Position numbers and translations under genes: made by a program. Positions 15,614 to 24,536 of a stretch of 45,099 nt of DNA are shown piece after piece. This DNA comes from Verrucomicrobia bacterium Ga0077533 (lineage in GTDB: Bacteria; Verrucomicrobiota; Verrucomicrobiia; Opitutales; Opitutaceae): assembly GCA_001464505.1 (NCBI GenBank), contig LNEH01000127.1, forward strand, positions 1-45,099, in the 5' to 3' direction. A model generated the notes under the pieces. That model was not told the origin of the DNA. It saw nothing but the letters and a program-made list of their open reading frames with translations, and searched no databases. The stretch's first letter is position 1; every line of letters starts with the position of its first letter.

Positions 15614-18500
15614 AACTGATCCGCCAGAAACGACCCTGCGGCCGGGAGATGTTTGAATAACTGTAGCCGATGGGCGGATCGTTGATCAGGGGCAGTTCAT
15701 CCTCCAGAACATCGTCGATGCCGAAATTGACAACCGCGCCCTGCAGCCAGGAGTCGCGCCTGCTGCGGTAACCGGCTTGGAGATGCAGCACCCGATAGGG
15801 TTTGAAGTGGCTACCGTGCTTGACCAGGTCACCGCTGCCGGGAGTGTATTGCAGGGTGGCGCTCGCGTTCCAAATTCCTTGTTCCCAGACGAGGCTGCTG
15901 CGACCTCGCCAATACGGCGCCCCGGTCACGCCGGTGCTGTCGGTCAACTGGGCCTGGCTGTCGTAGGCGTAGCTTGAGGCATGGGTGTAGATTGCATTGG
16001 CGTTGAGTGTCCAGCGACCGGCGGCGGCAAAGTCATGCGTATACCGCAGGCCAAGATCCGCGCCGATAAATTGGCGTCGGCTCAAGTTGACGATGTAGCT
16101 GTCGATGCGTTGGAGGCGTCCCGGCACGGTGAAGTTTTGGCCGGGAGCCACCGGCGTTTTTTCGCCGGCTGGCCCTGTCAGAACCAGGATCGGTGCTCCC
16201 GTTGTGTTCGAGTAAATTTCGGTGCCTGCAGCGCGGAGGACCAAGTGGCCCAGTCCGCCCAGCTCATGGTCGAGGACATAGGTCGGGCTGACGCCGGTGA
16301 TCAGATTTTCCAAGTCGTAGCGAAACCAGTTGGCCTCCACGGTCAGTCCGTCAAGCGGGCCGCGCTTCGGGGCCCAGGTCAGACCGGCTTGCATGACTTT
16401 GCCGGTCTCGGCCTGCAATGCCGGATTGCCGCCGCTACGGATGAGACGGGATACATTGGGCCCGTCGGAAAGATCGCCGGTCAATGCCACCGGGCGGCGC
16501 GGATCGGGCACCGAGTTGAAAAACCCCTCGCTTTGGGGGGAGAACAATTGCGTGAGCATGGGCGCGCGAAAGGTCGTGGTCCAGCTCGCCCGTATCGTCC
16601 AGTCGGCGCCGGGGGCCAGGACCACGCCGAACGCCGGCCGCACGCCACTGGCGAAGCCACCGTCGGCCCGCTCGATGCGGGCCGACGCCTCCAAGGCGAG
16701 GCGCGGAGGCGCGTCCACGACGGAACGGGTTAGCAGAGGAGCACGCAGTTCTACCGCCAAGGCCGACACCGCGCGACTCCAGTCGGACGGAGTCGGCACC
16801 AAGCCCAAACCCAGCACGTCGCCGGCCAGACTGGCCGGATCCCAGGCAAAGCCAAAAGTCTCGCGCCGGTGCTCGGCGTAGACTGCGCCTCGCAACACTC
16901 CGCCGGGCAGCCGCAGGAAATCGCGCGCCGCTTTGGCGTCGAAACCCAGCAGCGAGGCTTCACCCGATGATCGCACCGTGGTTTTGATTGATTCAAGAAC
17001 GGCGGGGTCATTCTTGAACGATGGACCGCCGAAGGGATTGAGGGCCCTGGCATCTGTGCGGGCGAGGGCGGCAAAGGTGCGGGAACTGGAGAGCCAGTTG
17101 GCGGTGGCATCGCTGTAACCGTCGTGACTGTAACTGGCGGCAGTCTCCCACTGGGTGGTGGCGGTGGGCGCGCTGCGCAGACCGGCGAGCAGCGCATGGT
17201 TGTCGTTCTCGACCAACGACCGCCGGGGCCCGGCTTCCGCGAGCCGCCATGCGACGTTCACGTCGATACCGAAGGGATTGTAGAAATTGGTGCGCGGCAC
17301 GACCGCGCTCACCCCGACCGGCAGCAGCTCGATGCGCGAACGATTGCGCTGGACGGAAAGTTCGGCGAAGGCGGCATGACCGGCCGGCAGGGTGTATTCC
17401 ATCCGCACACCGGCCCCGGCGCGGGTGGCGGCGGGCACCAGCCAGAAGGTGTCATTGAAATTGTAGAGGTTGCGGGCTCCGGGATCGCCGCGGGTCAGCT
17501 CCGGGGCCTGAAATGCCAGAGCCGCAGTTGCATGGAACTGCCCGCCGGTCGATTGCAGATAGGGTGAGCCAAAGCTGGGTGTCGCCAAGGCCAGGTTGCC
17601 ACCCGCCGTGCCGCCCGTGCCTGGCAGCACGGTGATGACCGTGCCAACCGGCACGCCGGGAATGTTGACCCCGTTGGCGCCGTTGATCTGGCCGCCGACC
17701 GGAGTGATGCGGGCGTTGGGGCTGGTGAGCGAGCGACCGTCATAGGCCGCCTGCTGCGCCGGCGGCAGGTTGGCGTAGTAGGGGTCGGCGGCCACGAAAC
17801 GCGGCACCAGGTTGGCCGTGCGGGAGAAATACCGGTCGCGGCTGGCGAGGGGATTGCGTTTGAACAACGAGGCACGGGCCGTGAGTCCAAGCCGGCCACG
17901 GCTGGTGCCGGCGACCACACTGGCGTGGGTCTCGGCTGCGTCGGTATCGAAGGCATTGCCGTGGGACACAAAGAGGTCCCCGCCGGACGGGCGCCGCCGC
18001 GTGACGATGTTGATGACCCCCGCCACCGCATCCGCGCCATAAACCGCCGAGGCGCCGCCCTTGAGGATTTCGATCCGTTCAACCAGGCCGGGCGGAAAGC
18101 GGTTGAAGTCCACGGAGAGCGTGTCGCCAAAAGCGTTGGCGCTGACGGTCGTGCGCCGGCCGTCGACCAGCACGAGCGTGTTGCCGCTACCCAGGCCGCG
18201 CAGATCCATGGCCGTCGTGCCACGGGTGCTGTTGATGGCGACGTTTTCCGTGATGCCGGTCACGGCCAGCTCAGGCAGTTCCCGCAGCAGCTCGGAGAGA
18301 TTGCCCGTGGCGCGGCGCTCGATTTCGGCGCGCTCGATCACCACGGCGACCGTAGGGGCCTCCGCCAGAGGCCGGCCGAGCCGGGTGCCGATGACATTGA
18401 TCGTGTCCAGCACGAGTGGTGTAGCTGAGGGGTGGGCCTCCGGCATGAGAGTGCTCCAGCCGGCCGCCCACAGGCAAAGAACCCGTAGTTTTCTTATCAT
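15597..18500 (-). CDS. TonB-dependent outer-membrane receptor
   Basis: The 967-residue receptor starts with a signal peptide (about residues 1-26). The plug domain follows: VVIERAEIERRATGNLSELL, the GTTAMDLRGLGSGNTLVLVDGR region (positions ~90-112), and RIEILKGGASAVYGADAVAG with INIVTRR. A long beta-barrel ends in RFWRISFKREW, a C-terminal aromatic typical of BamA substrates. Such receptors import siderophores, cobalamin or glycans with energy from TonB; no ligand can be deduced. The frame is open to 19382, but the upstream part is antisense to the kinase gene. ATG 18500 gives the signal peptide directly. Confidence 0.93.
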   Translation of the reverse strand: MIRKLRVLCLWAAGWSTLMPEAHPSATPLVLDTINVIGTRLGRPLAEAPTVAVVIERAEIERRATGNLSELLRELPELAVTGITENVAINSTRGTTAMDLRGLGSGNTLVLVDGRRTTVSANAFGDTLSVDFNRFPPGLVERIEILKGGASAVYGADAVAGVINIVTRRRPSGGDLFVSHGNAFDTDAAETHASVVAGTSRGRLGLTARASLFKRNPLASRDRYFSRTANLVPRFVAADPYYANLPPAQQAAYDGRSLTSPNARITPVGGQINGANGVNIPGVPVGTVITVLPGTGGTAGGNLALATPSFGSPYLQSTGGQFHATAALAFQAPELTRGDPGARNLYNFNDTFWLVPAATRAGAGVRMEYTLPAGHAAFAELSVQRNRSRIELLPVGVSAVVPRTNFYNPFGIDVNVAWRLAEAGPRRSLVENDNHALLAGLRSAPTATTQWETAASYSHDGYSDATANWLSSSRTFAALARTDARALNPFGGPSFKNDPAVLESIKTTVRSSGEASLLGFDAKAARDFLRLPGGVLRGAVYAEHRRETFGFAWDPASLAGDVLGLGLVPTPSDWSRAVSALAVELRAPLLTRSVVDAPPRLALEASARIERADGGFASGVRPAFGVVLAPGADWTIRASWTTTFRAPMLTQLFSPQSEGFFNSVPDPRRPVALTGDLSDGPNVSRLIRSGGNPALQAETGKVMQAGLTWAPKRGPLDGLTVEANWFRYDLENLITGVSPTYVLDHELGGLGHLVLRAAGTEIYSNTTGAPILVLTGPAGEKTPVAPGQNFTVPGRLQRIDSYIVNLSRRQFIGADLGLRYTHDFAAAGRWTLNANAIYTHASSYAYDSQAQLTDSTGVTGAPYWRGRSSLVWEQGIWNASATLQYTPGSGDLVKHGSHFKPYRVLHLQAGYRSRRDSWLQGAVVNFGIDDVLEDELPLINDPPIGYSYSNISRPQGRFWRISFKREW

Positions 18501-18695
18501 GTGTGTGGTGACGAGAAAAGCGGTGGATCCCCTCGAGGCAATCCCCGGGTGCGCGGCAAATAGTTTGATGACGCAAAAAGTGCGTAAGAAAATCTCCCTT
18601 CTCCCAAGCACCATTGCCGGGCGTGGGAAGGCGCACGGTCGCCGAACCCGTTCGTTGACGAAACCACTCCCTCTGCTAGAGCTTGCCGCGCATTC

Positions 18696-21209
18696 ATGGA
18701 AACGCCCGGCCCACCCCACGAGGCCCCCACCTCCCGCGGTCTTGTGCCGGGTGAGCGGATGTTTGCCCGGTTTGTCCTGCAGCGCGTGCTGGGGCAGGGT
18801 GGCATGGGTGTCGTCTGGCTGGCGCAGGACGAGGTGTTGGAGTGTCCCGTCGCGCTCAAATTCCTGGCCGAGCGCCTCCGCTGGGACGAGGCCGCCCTCC
18901 GCGGGCTGAAGGAAGAGACCCGCCGCGCCCGGGCGCTCACCCATCCCGGCATCGTGCGCATCCACGACCTGTTCGAAGGCGGGGGGCAGACCGCGATCGC
19001 GATGGAATTCGTGGCCGGCGGCTCGCTGCACCAGGTGCGGGCGCATCGCCAGCCGCCCGTGATGTTGGTCCGCGAAATCCAACATTGGCTGCCGGGCATG
19101 GCGGCCGCGCTCGACTACGCCCATGCCAACGGCGTCATTCACCGCGACCTGAAGCCCTCCAACCTGCTCTGCGCCGCCAGCGGCGAGGTGAAGATCGCCG
19201 ATTTCGGCATCGCCCAGCCCTTGGCGGAGACCGCGCTGCGGCTGAGCCAGTGGGCGCCCTCGGGCACGCTGGCCTACATGAGCCCGCAGCAGCATTTCGG
19301 CGAGCCTCCCGCGCCCGCCGACGACATCTACGCGCTCGGCACCACGCTCTACGAATTGCTCTCCGGCAAACCGCCGTTCCACAGCGGCAACCTGGCCGTG
19401 CAGATCGAGCGTCGGGTGCCGGAGTCCCTCGCCGCCAGGCGCAAGCAGGCGGGCTACGCGGGTGAGGTCATCCCGCTCCAGGTGGAGGAGACCGTCGCCG
19501 CCTGCCTCGCCAAGCGCGCCGAGGACCGCCCGGCGAACGCCGCCGAGGTGGTGGCCCGGCTTAACGGCGCGGCTCCGACCGGGGCCAGACGGCGTCCGGG
19601 GCTTGTAACGTATTACGTTACAAATCCGCTGCGCCGCGCCCGGCGCCGGACGCGGTGGCTGGCGCTCGGGGCCCTGGTCCTGGCGGCGGCGCTTGCGTTG
19701 CAGCGGACACTGTTTTCAACGCGCCCGGTTGTCGGGAAAGCAAACCTCACTCAACCGGCCGCCCATCCCAGCGATGCCACCCGCGCCTATGCCGCGTGGA
19801 ATTTCGATGGCGACGGCCGTGAGGGTTCCGGTCGCGACTGGGCTCTGCAATCGGACCGGGTGGTGCCGACGGAAGACCGCTTTGGTCAGATCGACCGGGC
19901 CTTGTATCTCAACGGCGGCACCGCAATTCTGCGCGAGGGGTTGCCGGTCGAAGGCTGGGGTGCGGACCGGCCGTTCAGTGTCGCGCTTTGGGTGCGGCCG
20001 GCCAGTGCCGAGGGTGGGATGCTGGCCACCTTGCGGTCCGACCGGCAGGATGATTTCCACTGGGACATCAGTTTCACTGCCTACGGGCCGCGGTTTGCCG
20101 TGGGCCGCTCCCATCTCGACGGTTCCGACGAGGTCGGTGGCCCGCAGCCTCTGCCGGTGGGGCAATGGAGCCATGTCGCGGCGACGAGTGACGGCCGCAT
20201 GCTTCGACTCTTTGTCGACGGTTGGCAGGTGGCGCAGGCTCCGCTGGCGAACAACCGCGGGGCGCTCCTGCGCCACGCGCCCGCGCTGCTGGTCGGCTAC
20301 ACCCATAAATTCGACACCGTGCGTCTCGCCGGCGCGCTGGACGAGCTGCGGCTCTGGCAACGTGCTCTGACGCCGGTGGAAATCGCCCGCCTCGCGGCGC
20401 CAGAACCGCCGCCGCGCCTGCGGCTGACCACCGGTGTGTATGCGGGCACCGACGATCTGCCGGCGGCGGTGACACGGGAGTTTGGTCCGACGGCCACCCT
20501 CGGCGACTGGCAGGATCTGCGGCGTTGGCATGAGGACGACATCGTGGCATTTTGCGATGCTCTGCCGTTGGCGCTCAATGCTTCCGGTCCGCTCCTGCAA
20601 AACGGCGGGAAAAGACATTCGGAGGCCAAGCGGCACTATTTCCTCAACCGCTTCGAGGGGAGGAAGCCTGATTATTATCTGGCGCACGAGGAACTCGGCG
20701 GCATGCGGCTCGCGCTCGGTTCGTGGACCGCCGCCGGTATGGTCGCGTTGGCGCGATTACCCTTTGCGCCGCCGCAGACGGAAGCTTTGCGGTCCGATGC
20801 TTCCGGCGAGATCAGCCGTGAAATCGCCGCTCAACCCGCGTTGGACGCACGCGCCTTGCACTGGCAGCAGGAATTCCGCCCGCAAGCGTCCGCTGCGGCA
20901 CGCTGCGAACTCGCGCTGCGCGATGGCCGGCGCGTTGCCGCCGTGTTTGCGCCGACGGCGGACGGCACCTTTGCCCTCGCACTCGGCGACGCGACCCGCC
21001 CGGGTCTGGCCCGGCAGGTCGCCGCGACCTACGGCCCGCTGGATTTTGCCGTCGTGGTGCGCGGCGGGAAAATGTTTTTCCGGGCCGTAAACCCGGTCGG
21101 CGCGGCCGTCGTTTTTCAGGAGCAGGTCGCGGCGGGATTCACCCTCCGCGAGGTCGCGCGGGTGACGCTGAGTGGAGTTGCCGCTGCGGAGCTTACTCTG
21201 GAGCGGTAG
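18696..21209 (+). CDS. Ser/Thr protein kinase with membrane helix and LamG-like sensor
   Basis: A Hanks-type kinase domain (about residues 24-290) has the glycine loop GQGGMG (33-38), the ATP lysine in VALKF (K55), HRDLKPSN (D151), DFG (169-171) and GTLAYMSPQQ. All catalytic residues are present. A basic stretch precedes one membrane helix (321-339). The extracytoplasmic part has a LamG/concanavalin-like domain (about 365-560: FSVALWVRPASAEGGMLATL, WSHVAATSDGRMLRLFVDG, LDELRLWQRALTPVEIA), then ~270 residues I cannot assign. It may sense a surface or polysaccharide ligand and signal inward. It is divergent from the TonB receptor. Confidence 0.9.
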   Translation: METPGPPHEAPTSRGLVPGERMFARFVLQRVLGQGGMGVVWLAQDEVLECPVALKFLAERLRWDEAALRGLKEETRRARALTHPGIVRIHDLFEGGGQTAIAMEFVAGGSLHQVRAHRQPPVMLVREIQHWLPGMAAALDYAHANGVIHRDLKPSNLLCAASGEVKIADFGIAQPLAETALRLSQWAPSGTLAYMSPQQHFGEPPAPADDIYALGTTLYELLSGKPPFHSGNLAVQIERRVPESLAARRKQAGYAGEVIPLQVEETVAACLAKRAEDRPANAAEVVARLNGAAPTGARRRPGLVTYYVTNPLRRARRRTRWLALGALVLAAALALQRTLFSTRPVVGKANLTQPAAHPSDATRAYAAWNFDGDGREGSGRDWALQSDRVVPTEDRFGQIDRALYLNGGTAILREGLPVEGWGADRPFSVALWVRPASAEGGMLATLRSDRQDDFHWDISFTAYGPRFAVGRSHLDGSDEVGGPQPLPVGQWSHVAATSDGRMLRLFVDGWQVAQAPLANNRGALLRHAPALLVGYTHKFDTVRLAGALDELRLWQRALTPVEIARLAAPEPPPRLRLTTGVYAGTDDLPAAVTREFGPTATLGDWQDLRRWHEDDIVAFCDALPLALNASGPLLQNGGKRHSEAKRHYFLNRFEGRKPDYYLAHEELGGMRLALGSWTAAGMVALARLPFAPPQTEALRSDASGEISREIAAQPALDARALHWQQEFRPQASAAARCELALRDGRRVAAVFAPTADGTFALALGDATRPGLARQVAATYGPLDFAVVVRGGKMFFRAVNPVGAAVVFQEQVAAGFTLREVARVTLSGVAAAELTLER
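19603..19623. promoter_or_regulatory. 21-bp AT-rich palindrome inside the kinase gene
   Basis: TTGTAACGTA-T-TACGTTACAA is a perfect inverted repeat with a one-base centre, encoding the residues VTYYVT just before the membrane helix. It stands out in a GC-rich gene and resembles a repressor binding site, but it has no promoter next to it. Function unknown. Confidence 0.4.
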
Positions 21210-21255
21210 TTCTGCCCGGGTTTATCACGCCTTGTCGACACGCAGCTGCCTCCGC

Positions 21256-21687
21256 TTACCCGGCCAGTGGATTTTTCCACATCAACCCCTTGAACCGGGC
21301 GAAATCCGTGTCGGCGGTGTGAATCTCCGCGCCGTATTCGAGCGCGAAGGCGGCAATCTGGGCATCGCTGACCAGATTGCCCGCCGTGCCGGCAGCCTCC
21401 AGCAAGGCACACACAGCGTCGAGGTGCTTGGGGCCGGGATAAAGCGTGCGGACGTTCGGGCGTTCCATCCAGGACCGGAGGCGCTCCGTGGCCTCGCCCA
21501 CGGTCAGAGGCCGGGCAAAGACTTTGGCGTGAGTCGCTAGTCTGAGAAAACTGAAAACAACCACCGGACATAGCGCGACGGGCTCGCTGCCGGAAAGCAA
21601 CCCGGCCCACCACTTGGCGGAAGCCTTGTGAAACGGACTGTCGCTGTCGTAGGCGTAGAGCAACAGGTTGGCGTCGGGGATGATCAT
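21256..21687 (-). CDS. vapC: PIN-domain toxin, VapC family
   Basis: The 143-residue PIN domain begins IIPDANLLLYAYD with the first metal-binding aspartate (D5). The C-terminal acidic residues are in LVSDAQIAAFALEYGAEIHTAD as SDAQ and in TADTDFARFKGL. The VFSFLRLATH and FARPLTV segments are typical of the mycobacterial-type PIN subgroup. VapC toxins are Mg-dependent endoribonucleases that usually cut tRNA or rRNA. The ATG at 21687 overlaps the antitoxin stop by four bases, the standard VapBC arrangement. Confidence 0.92.
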   Translation of the reverse strand: MIIPDANLLLYAYDSDSPFHKASAKWWAGLLSGSEPVALCPVVVFSFLRLATHAKVFARPLTVGEATERLRSWMERPNVRTLYPGPKHLDAVCALLEAAGTAGNLVSDAQIAAFALEYGAEIHTADTDFARFKGLMWKNPLAG

Positions 21688-21962
21688 TTGGTGGCGCGCC
21701 GCAGCCGGCGCGTGGTGGTGGCGAAGGCCTCCAGTTCCAGCTCGTCGGCCAGATCGTGCAGCCGGGCGGGGTCGAGCCCGGCGCGCAGCCCCATCGGCTT
21801 GGCCGCCACCACAAAAGCCTTGGCCGGCCGGGGCGGCGCGTGGTGCGCGAGTCCACGCCGCAGCGCCGCATTCAGGGTTTCCTTCAGACCCTGTTTCTCC
21901 CCGTGCATAGCCTGCTTCAGCAGGCGCTCCACATCGGGATCAAGCGTCAGGGTGGTTCTCAT
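21684..21962 (-). CDS. vapB: VapB-type antitoxin
   Basis: The 92-residue protein starts RTTLTLDPDVERLLKQAM, a ribbon-helix-helix DNA-binding domain, followed by LKETLNAALRRGL. The C-terminal half (AFVVAAKPMGLRAG, LADELE) would wrap the toxin active site. VapB proteins bind VapC and repress their own operon. ATG 21962 is chosen over an upstream frame extension to 21998 because the RHH strand then begins at residue 2. It is upstream of and coupled to vapC. Confidence 0.88.
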   Translation of the reverse strand: MRTTLTLDPDVERLLKQAMHGEKQGLKETLNAALRRGLAHHAPPRPAKAFVVAAKPMGLRAGLDPARLHDLADELELEAFATTTRRLRRATK

Positions 21963-22002
21963 GGCGCACATCAAGATGCTCGAAATATGGCGCGTCAAGA
22001 TG

Positions 22003-22110
22003 TTATACCAGCGTCCCTAATGATTTGGACTATCGCTTGGATTATGGCGGGTAGGGCGCGGACTCCGTTCCGCCCGCGTTAAGTCTAATTATCAAGGGAC
22101 GTTGGTATTA
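22003..22110. repeat. MITE-like inverted-repeat element
   Basis: The arms at 22003-22031 and 22082-22110 are inverted repeats matching at about 22 of 29 positions; the best block is ATACCAGCGTCCCT with AGGGACGTTGGTAT. The centre includes GTAGGGCGCGGACTCCGTTC, related to the GTAGGGCG unit at 2123. It fills the divergent gap between vapB and the sigma-factor gene, so both promoters must lie in or beside it. Confidence 0.65.
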
Positions 22111-22199
22111 TATGCCGCGATCAAGGCCCCCGCGTGACCCGACCCAAGCCGGCGTTGACTCCGCGGCCGGCTCCGCAAAGCCTTCGCCGGGCCATACGT

Positions 22200-22829
22200 A
22201 TGATCGAAACCAACGAGACTTTGCTCGACCGACTCAAAGGGGTTGAGGCGAACGACGCGTGGCGGGAATTCTACAAGAACTATTGGTCCGCCATCCTCCG
22301 CTACGCCCGCAAGCTCGGTCTCAACGCCACCCAGGCGCAGGATGTGTTGCAGGAAACGATGGTCGCGCTGATGCGCATCCTGCCCGGCTTCCGCTACGAC
22401 CGGCGCCGCGGCAAATTCCGCAATTTCCTCCTCACGATCGTCCACCGCCGGAGCCTGGCCGTCCTGCGTCGCGCGCGCCGCAACCAGAATCACGATTCCT
22501 TGGACAGCCTCCCACCCTGGGCCGGGAGCCAGTCGCTGGCCGAGGAGTTGTCCGTCCCCTTGGATACCACCGAGCAAAGCGAGGCCGAACGTCGCTGGCG
22601 GGAAAGCCTTGCCGAGGAAGCATTGGCCAAGTTGCGCGACGGCGAGACCGTGGATCCGCAAACCTACCGGATATTCCAAGCCTATGTGATCGAGAACAAA
22701 CCCGCGAAGAAAGTGGCCGCCGAATTTGGCGTGCAGGAGAACGCCGTCTACCAGATCAAGAACCGCCTGCTGCGCCGGTTGCAGGCAGAGGTTGCTCGTA
22801 TGATGCGCGACAGCGGCGCGCCGGAATGA
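22200..22829 (+). CDS. sigma-70 family RNA polymerase sigma factor, ECF type
   Basis: Region 2 is seen as WREFYKNYWSAILRYARKLG with AQDVLQETMVALM, and region 4 as AAEFGVQENAVYQIKNRLLR near the C-terminus. No region 1 or 3 is present, which is the ECF layout. ATG 22200 gives 209 residues; an in-frame GTG at 22134 would add 22 Pro/Arg-rich residues. The stop overlaps the FHA start (ATGA), so the two are translationally coupled. FHA domains bind phosphothreonine and a Ser/Thr kinase is encoded nearby, so phosphorylation-linked control of this sigma factor is possible. No classical anti-sigma gene is visible. Confidence 0.88.
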   Translation: MIETNETLLDRLKGVEANDAWREFYKNYWSAILRYARKLGLNATQAQDVLQETMVALMRILPGFRYDRRRGKFRNFLLTIVHRRSLAVLRRARRNQNHDSLDSLPPWAGSQSLAEELSVPLDTTEQSEAERRWRESLAEEALAKLRDGETVDPQTYRIFQAYVIENKPAKKVAAEFGVQENAVYQIKNRLLRRLQAEVARMMRDSGAPE

Positions 22830-23287
22830 CCCCGCCCGTAAGGTTTGCCCGCCGTCCGCCAATACCCGGCATGGGGCAGGACATTGAAAGTTTGTTACGC
22901 GGCGCCGATTCGGTTGGGAACCCTCCGCGCCCCGCCGGACTGCGAAAACGCCTAGCCATTGTGGCCGGCTTGCTGCGCGAGGCCCCGCTCGGCGAAGGCA
23001 CCCGCCTGCTCTGGCGCAATGACCGGCGCGAGGTCGTCTCGCTCGCCTTGCGCGGCCCGGTCGTCATCGGCCGCGACTCGACCTGCGACCTGACCTTTGC
23101 CGACTCGCGTCTCTCTCGCCGGCACTGCCGGGTGACGCCGACAGAATCGGGCGTGTGGGTCGAAGATCTTGGCTCGACCAACGGCACCGAGGTCAACGAC
23201 CGGCGGATGCGCCGCGCCCGCCTGCGCGACGGCGACGTGCTCACGCTCGGCGGGCAAGCGCTGGCCTTCGTCGCGGCCGGGCGGTAG
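22826..23287 (+). CDS. FHA-domain protein
   Basis: The 153-residue protein has an N-terminal Arg/Pro-rich part and a C-terminal forkhead-associated domain: VVIGRDSTCDLTFADSRLSR with RHCRV, then WVEDLGSTNGTEVND and LRDGDVLTLGG. The GR, SRRH and STNGT elements that contact phosphothreonine are intact. It starts at ATG 22826, overlapping the sigma-factor stop. It may link the sigma factor to a Ser/Thr kinase, for example the one at 18696. A truncated relative lies at 24537. Confidence 0.88.
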   Translation: MTPPVRFARRPPIPGMGQDIESLLRGADSVGNPPRPAGLRKRLAIVAGLLREAPLGEGTRLLWRNDRREVVSLALRGPVVIGRDSTCDLTFADSRLSRRHCRVTPTESGVWVEDLGSTNGTEVNDRRMRRARLRDGDVLTLGGQALAFVAAGR

Positions 23288-23334
23288 TCTGCAAAAGGAT
23301 GGTGCGCAGCGTTTCAGCTTAATCTGATTGAAAA

Positions 23335-23353
23335 ACAGCAAGCATATTGCTGT
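23335..23353. promoter_or_regulatory. inverted repeat before the DUF4143 ATPase
   Basis: ACAGCAA-gcata-TTGCTGT is a perfect 7-bp inverted repeat ending nine bases before ATG 23363, within a short AT-rich stretch. The position suits an autoregulatory operator or a structure affecting initiation; this is inference. Confidence 0.4.
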
Positions 23354-23362
23354 ATTTCGAGC

Positions 23363-24508
23363 ATGATAAAGCGTGATAGCTACGAAAAGCAGATACATCG
23401 GGCGCTCGGACGCAGCCCGATCGTGGCACTCATCGGCCCCCGCCAGTGCGGCAAAACCACTTTGGCCCGGACTTTTCTGTCTCCCGACTCAGGCAACTAC
23501 CTGGATTTGGAGGATCCGGTGGCGGCCGGTTTGCTGGAGCAGCCCATGACCACGCTCGCGCCGCTGCGTGGCCTGGTGGTGATCGACGAGGCGCAGCGCC
23601 GGCCGGAATTATTTCCCGTTTTGCGGGTGCTCGCCGACCGGCCGGAGCGTCCGGCGACGTTCCTGCTGCTGGGCAGTGCCTCGCCGGAGTTGGCGCGGCA
23701 GGCGGCGGAATCACTGGCCGGCCGCGTGGAACTGATCGACATGCGCGGCTTTGATCTTGCCGAGGTGGGCGGGGCGCGGGCCGACACCCTGTGGGCGCGC
23801 GGCGGATTTCCCCGGTCATTTCTCGCCGCCGACGAGGCCGGGAGCTGGCAGTGGCGGCGCGACTTCATCCGGCTGTTTTTGGAGCGCGACCTCGGGGTCC
23901 TCGGCTTCGGCATGGCCCCGCCGCTCATGGGGAGATTCTGGACGATGTTGTCGCACTATCACGGCCAGATCTGGAACGCCGCCGAGATCGCCGCCTCGCT
24001 TGGCGTGGCCCCGAACACCGCGCGCGCCTACCTCGACGCGCTGGAGCAGACGCTCATGGTGCGGCGGCTGTTGCCGTGGCACGCGAACCTCGGCAAGCGC
24101 CTCGTGAAAAGCCCCAAGCTCTACCTGCGGGACAGCGGGCTCTTCCATGCCCTCCAGGGCATCGCCACGGCAGAGCAACTGCGCGCGCACCCCAAACTCG
24201 GCGCCTCGTGGGAGGGTTTCGCGCTGGAGGAGGTGCTGCGCGCCTGGCGGCCCGACGAGGCCTGGTTCTATGCCACGCATGCGGGAGCCGAACTGGATCT
24301 GCTGATGCTGCGCGACGGGCGGCGCCTCGGCGTGGAATTCAAACGGGCCGACGCCCCCCGGGTCACGCGCTCGATGCACACCGCCTTGGCCGACCTGCAG
24401 CTCGACCACCTGTGGGTCGTCTACCCCGGCACCCGCCGCCACGCCCTGCACGAGCGCGTCGAGGCCCTGGCCCTCGGGGATCTGCTCGCGGCCGCGCCTC
24501 CGCTCTGA
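23363..24508 (+). CDS. AAA-family ATPase with DUF4143 C-terminus
   Basis: The 381-residue protein has Walker A GPRQCGKTTL (about residues 25-34), Walker B LVVIDEAQ and the sensor LLLGSASPEL, followed by a helical region and the DUF4143 domain (SLGVAPNTARAYLDALEQTL, then LYLRDSGLFHALQGI). The end (HAGAELDLLMLRDG, GVEFKRADAPR) looks like a degenerate PD-(D/E)XK nuclease fold with EFK. This family is widespread and mobile, and its function is not established. It lies between an intact FHA gene and a truncated FHA copy, which suggests insertion. Confidence 0.88.
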   Translation: MIKRDSYEKQIHRALGRSPIVALIGPRQCGKTTLARTFLSPDSGNYLDLEDPVAAGLLEQPMTTLAPLRGLVVIDEAQRRPELFPVLRVLADRPERPATFLLLGSASPELARQAAESLAGRVELIDMRGFDLAEVGGARADTLWARGGFPRSFLAADEAGSWQWRRDFIRLFLERDLGVLGFGMAPPLMGRFWTMLSHYHGQIWNAAEIAASLGVAPNTARAYLDALEQTLMVRRLLPWHANLGKRLVKSPKLYLRDSGLFHALQGIATAEQLRAHPKLGASWEGFALEEVLRAWRPDEAWFYATHAGAELDLLMLRDGRRLGVEFKRADAPRVTRSMHTALADLQLDHLWVVYPGTRRHALHERVEALALGDLLAAAPPL

Positions 24509-24536
24509 GCGCGCCAAACATCACTGGAAACGCGAC

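Noticed and set aside
15597-19382. Full 1261-codon minus-strand frame as one receptor
   Set aside because: The first 294 codons are antisense to the kinase gene and its upstream region and have no signal peptide; a clear signal peptide begins at ATG 18500.
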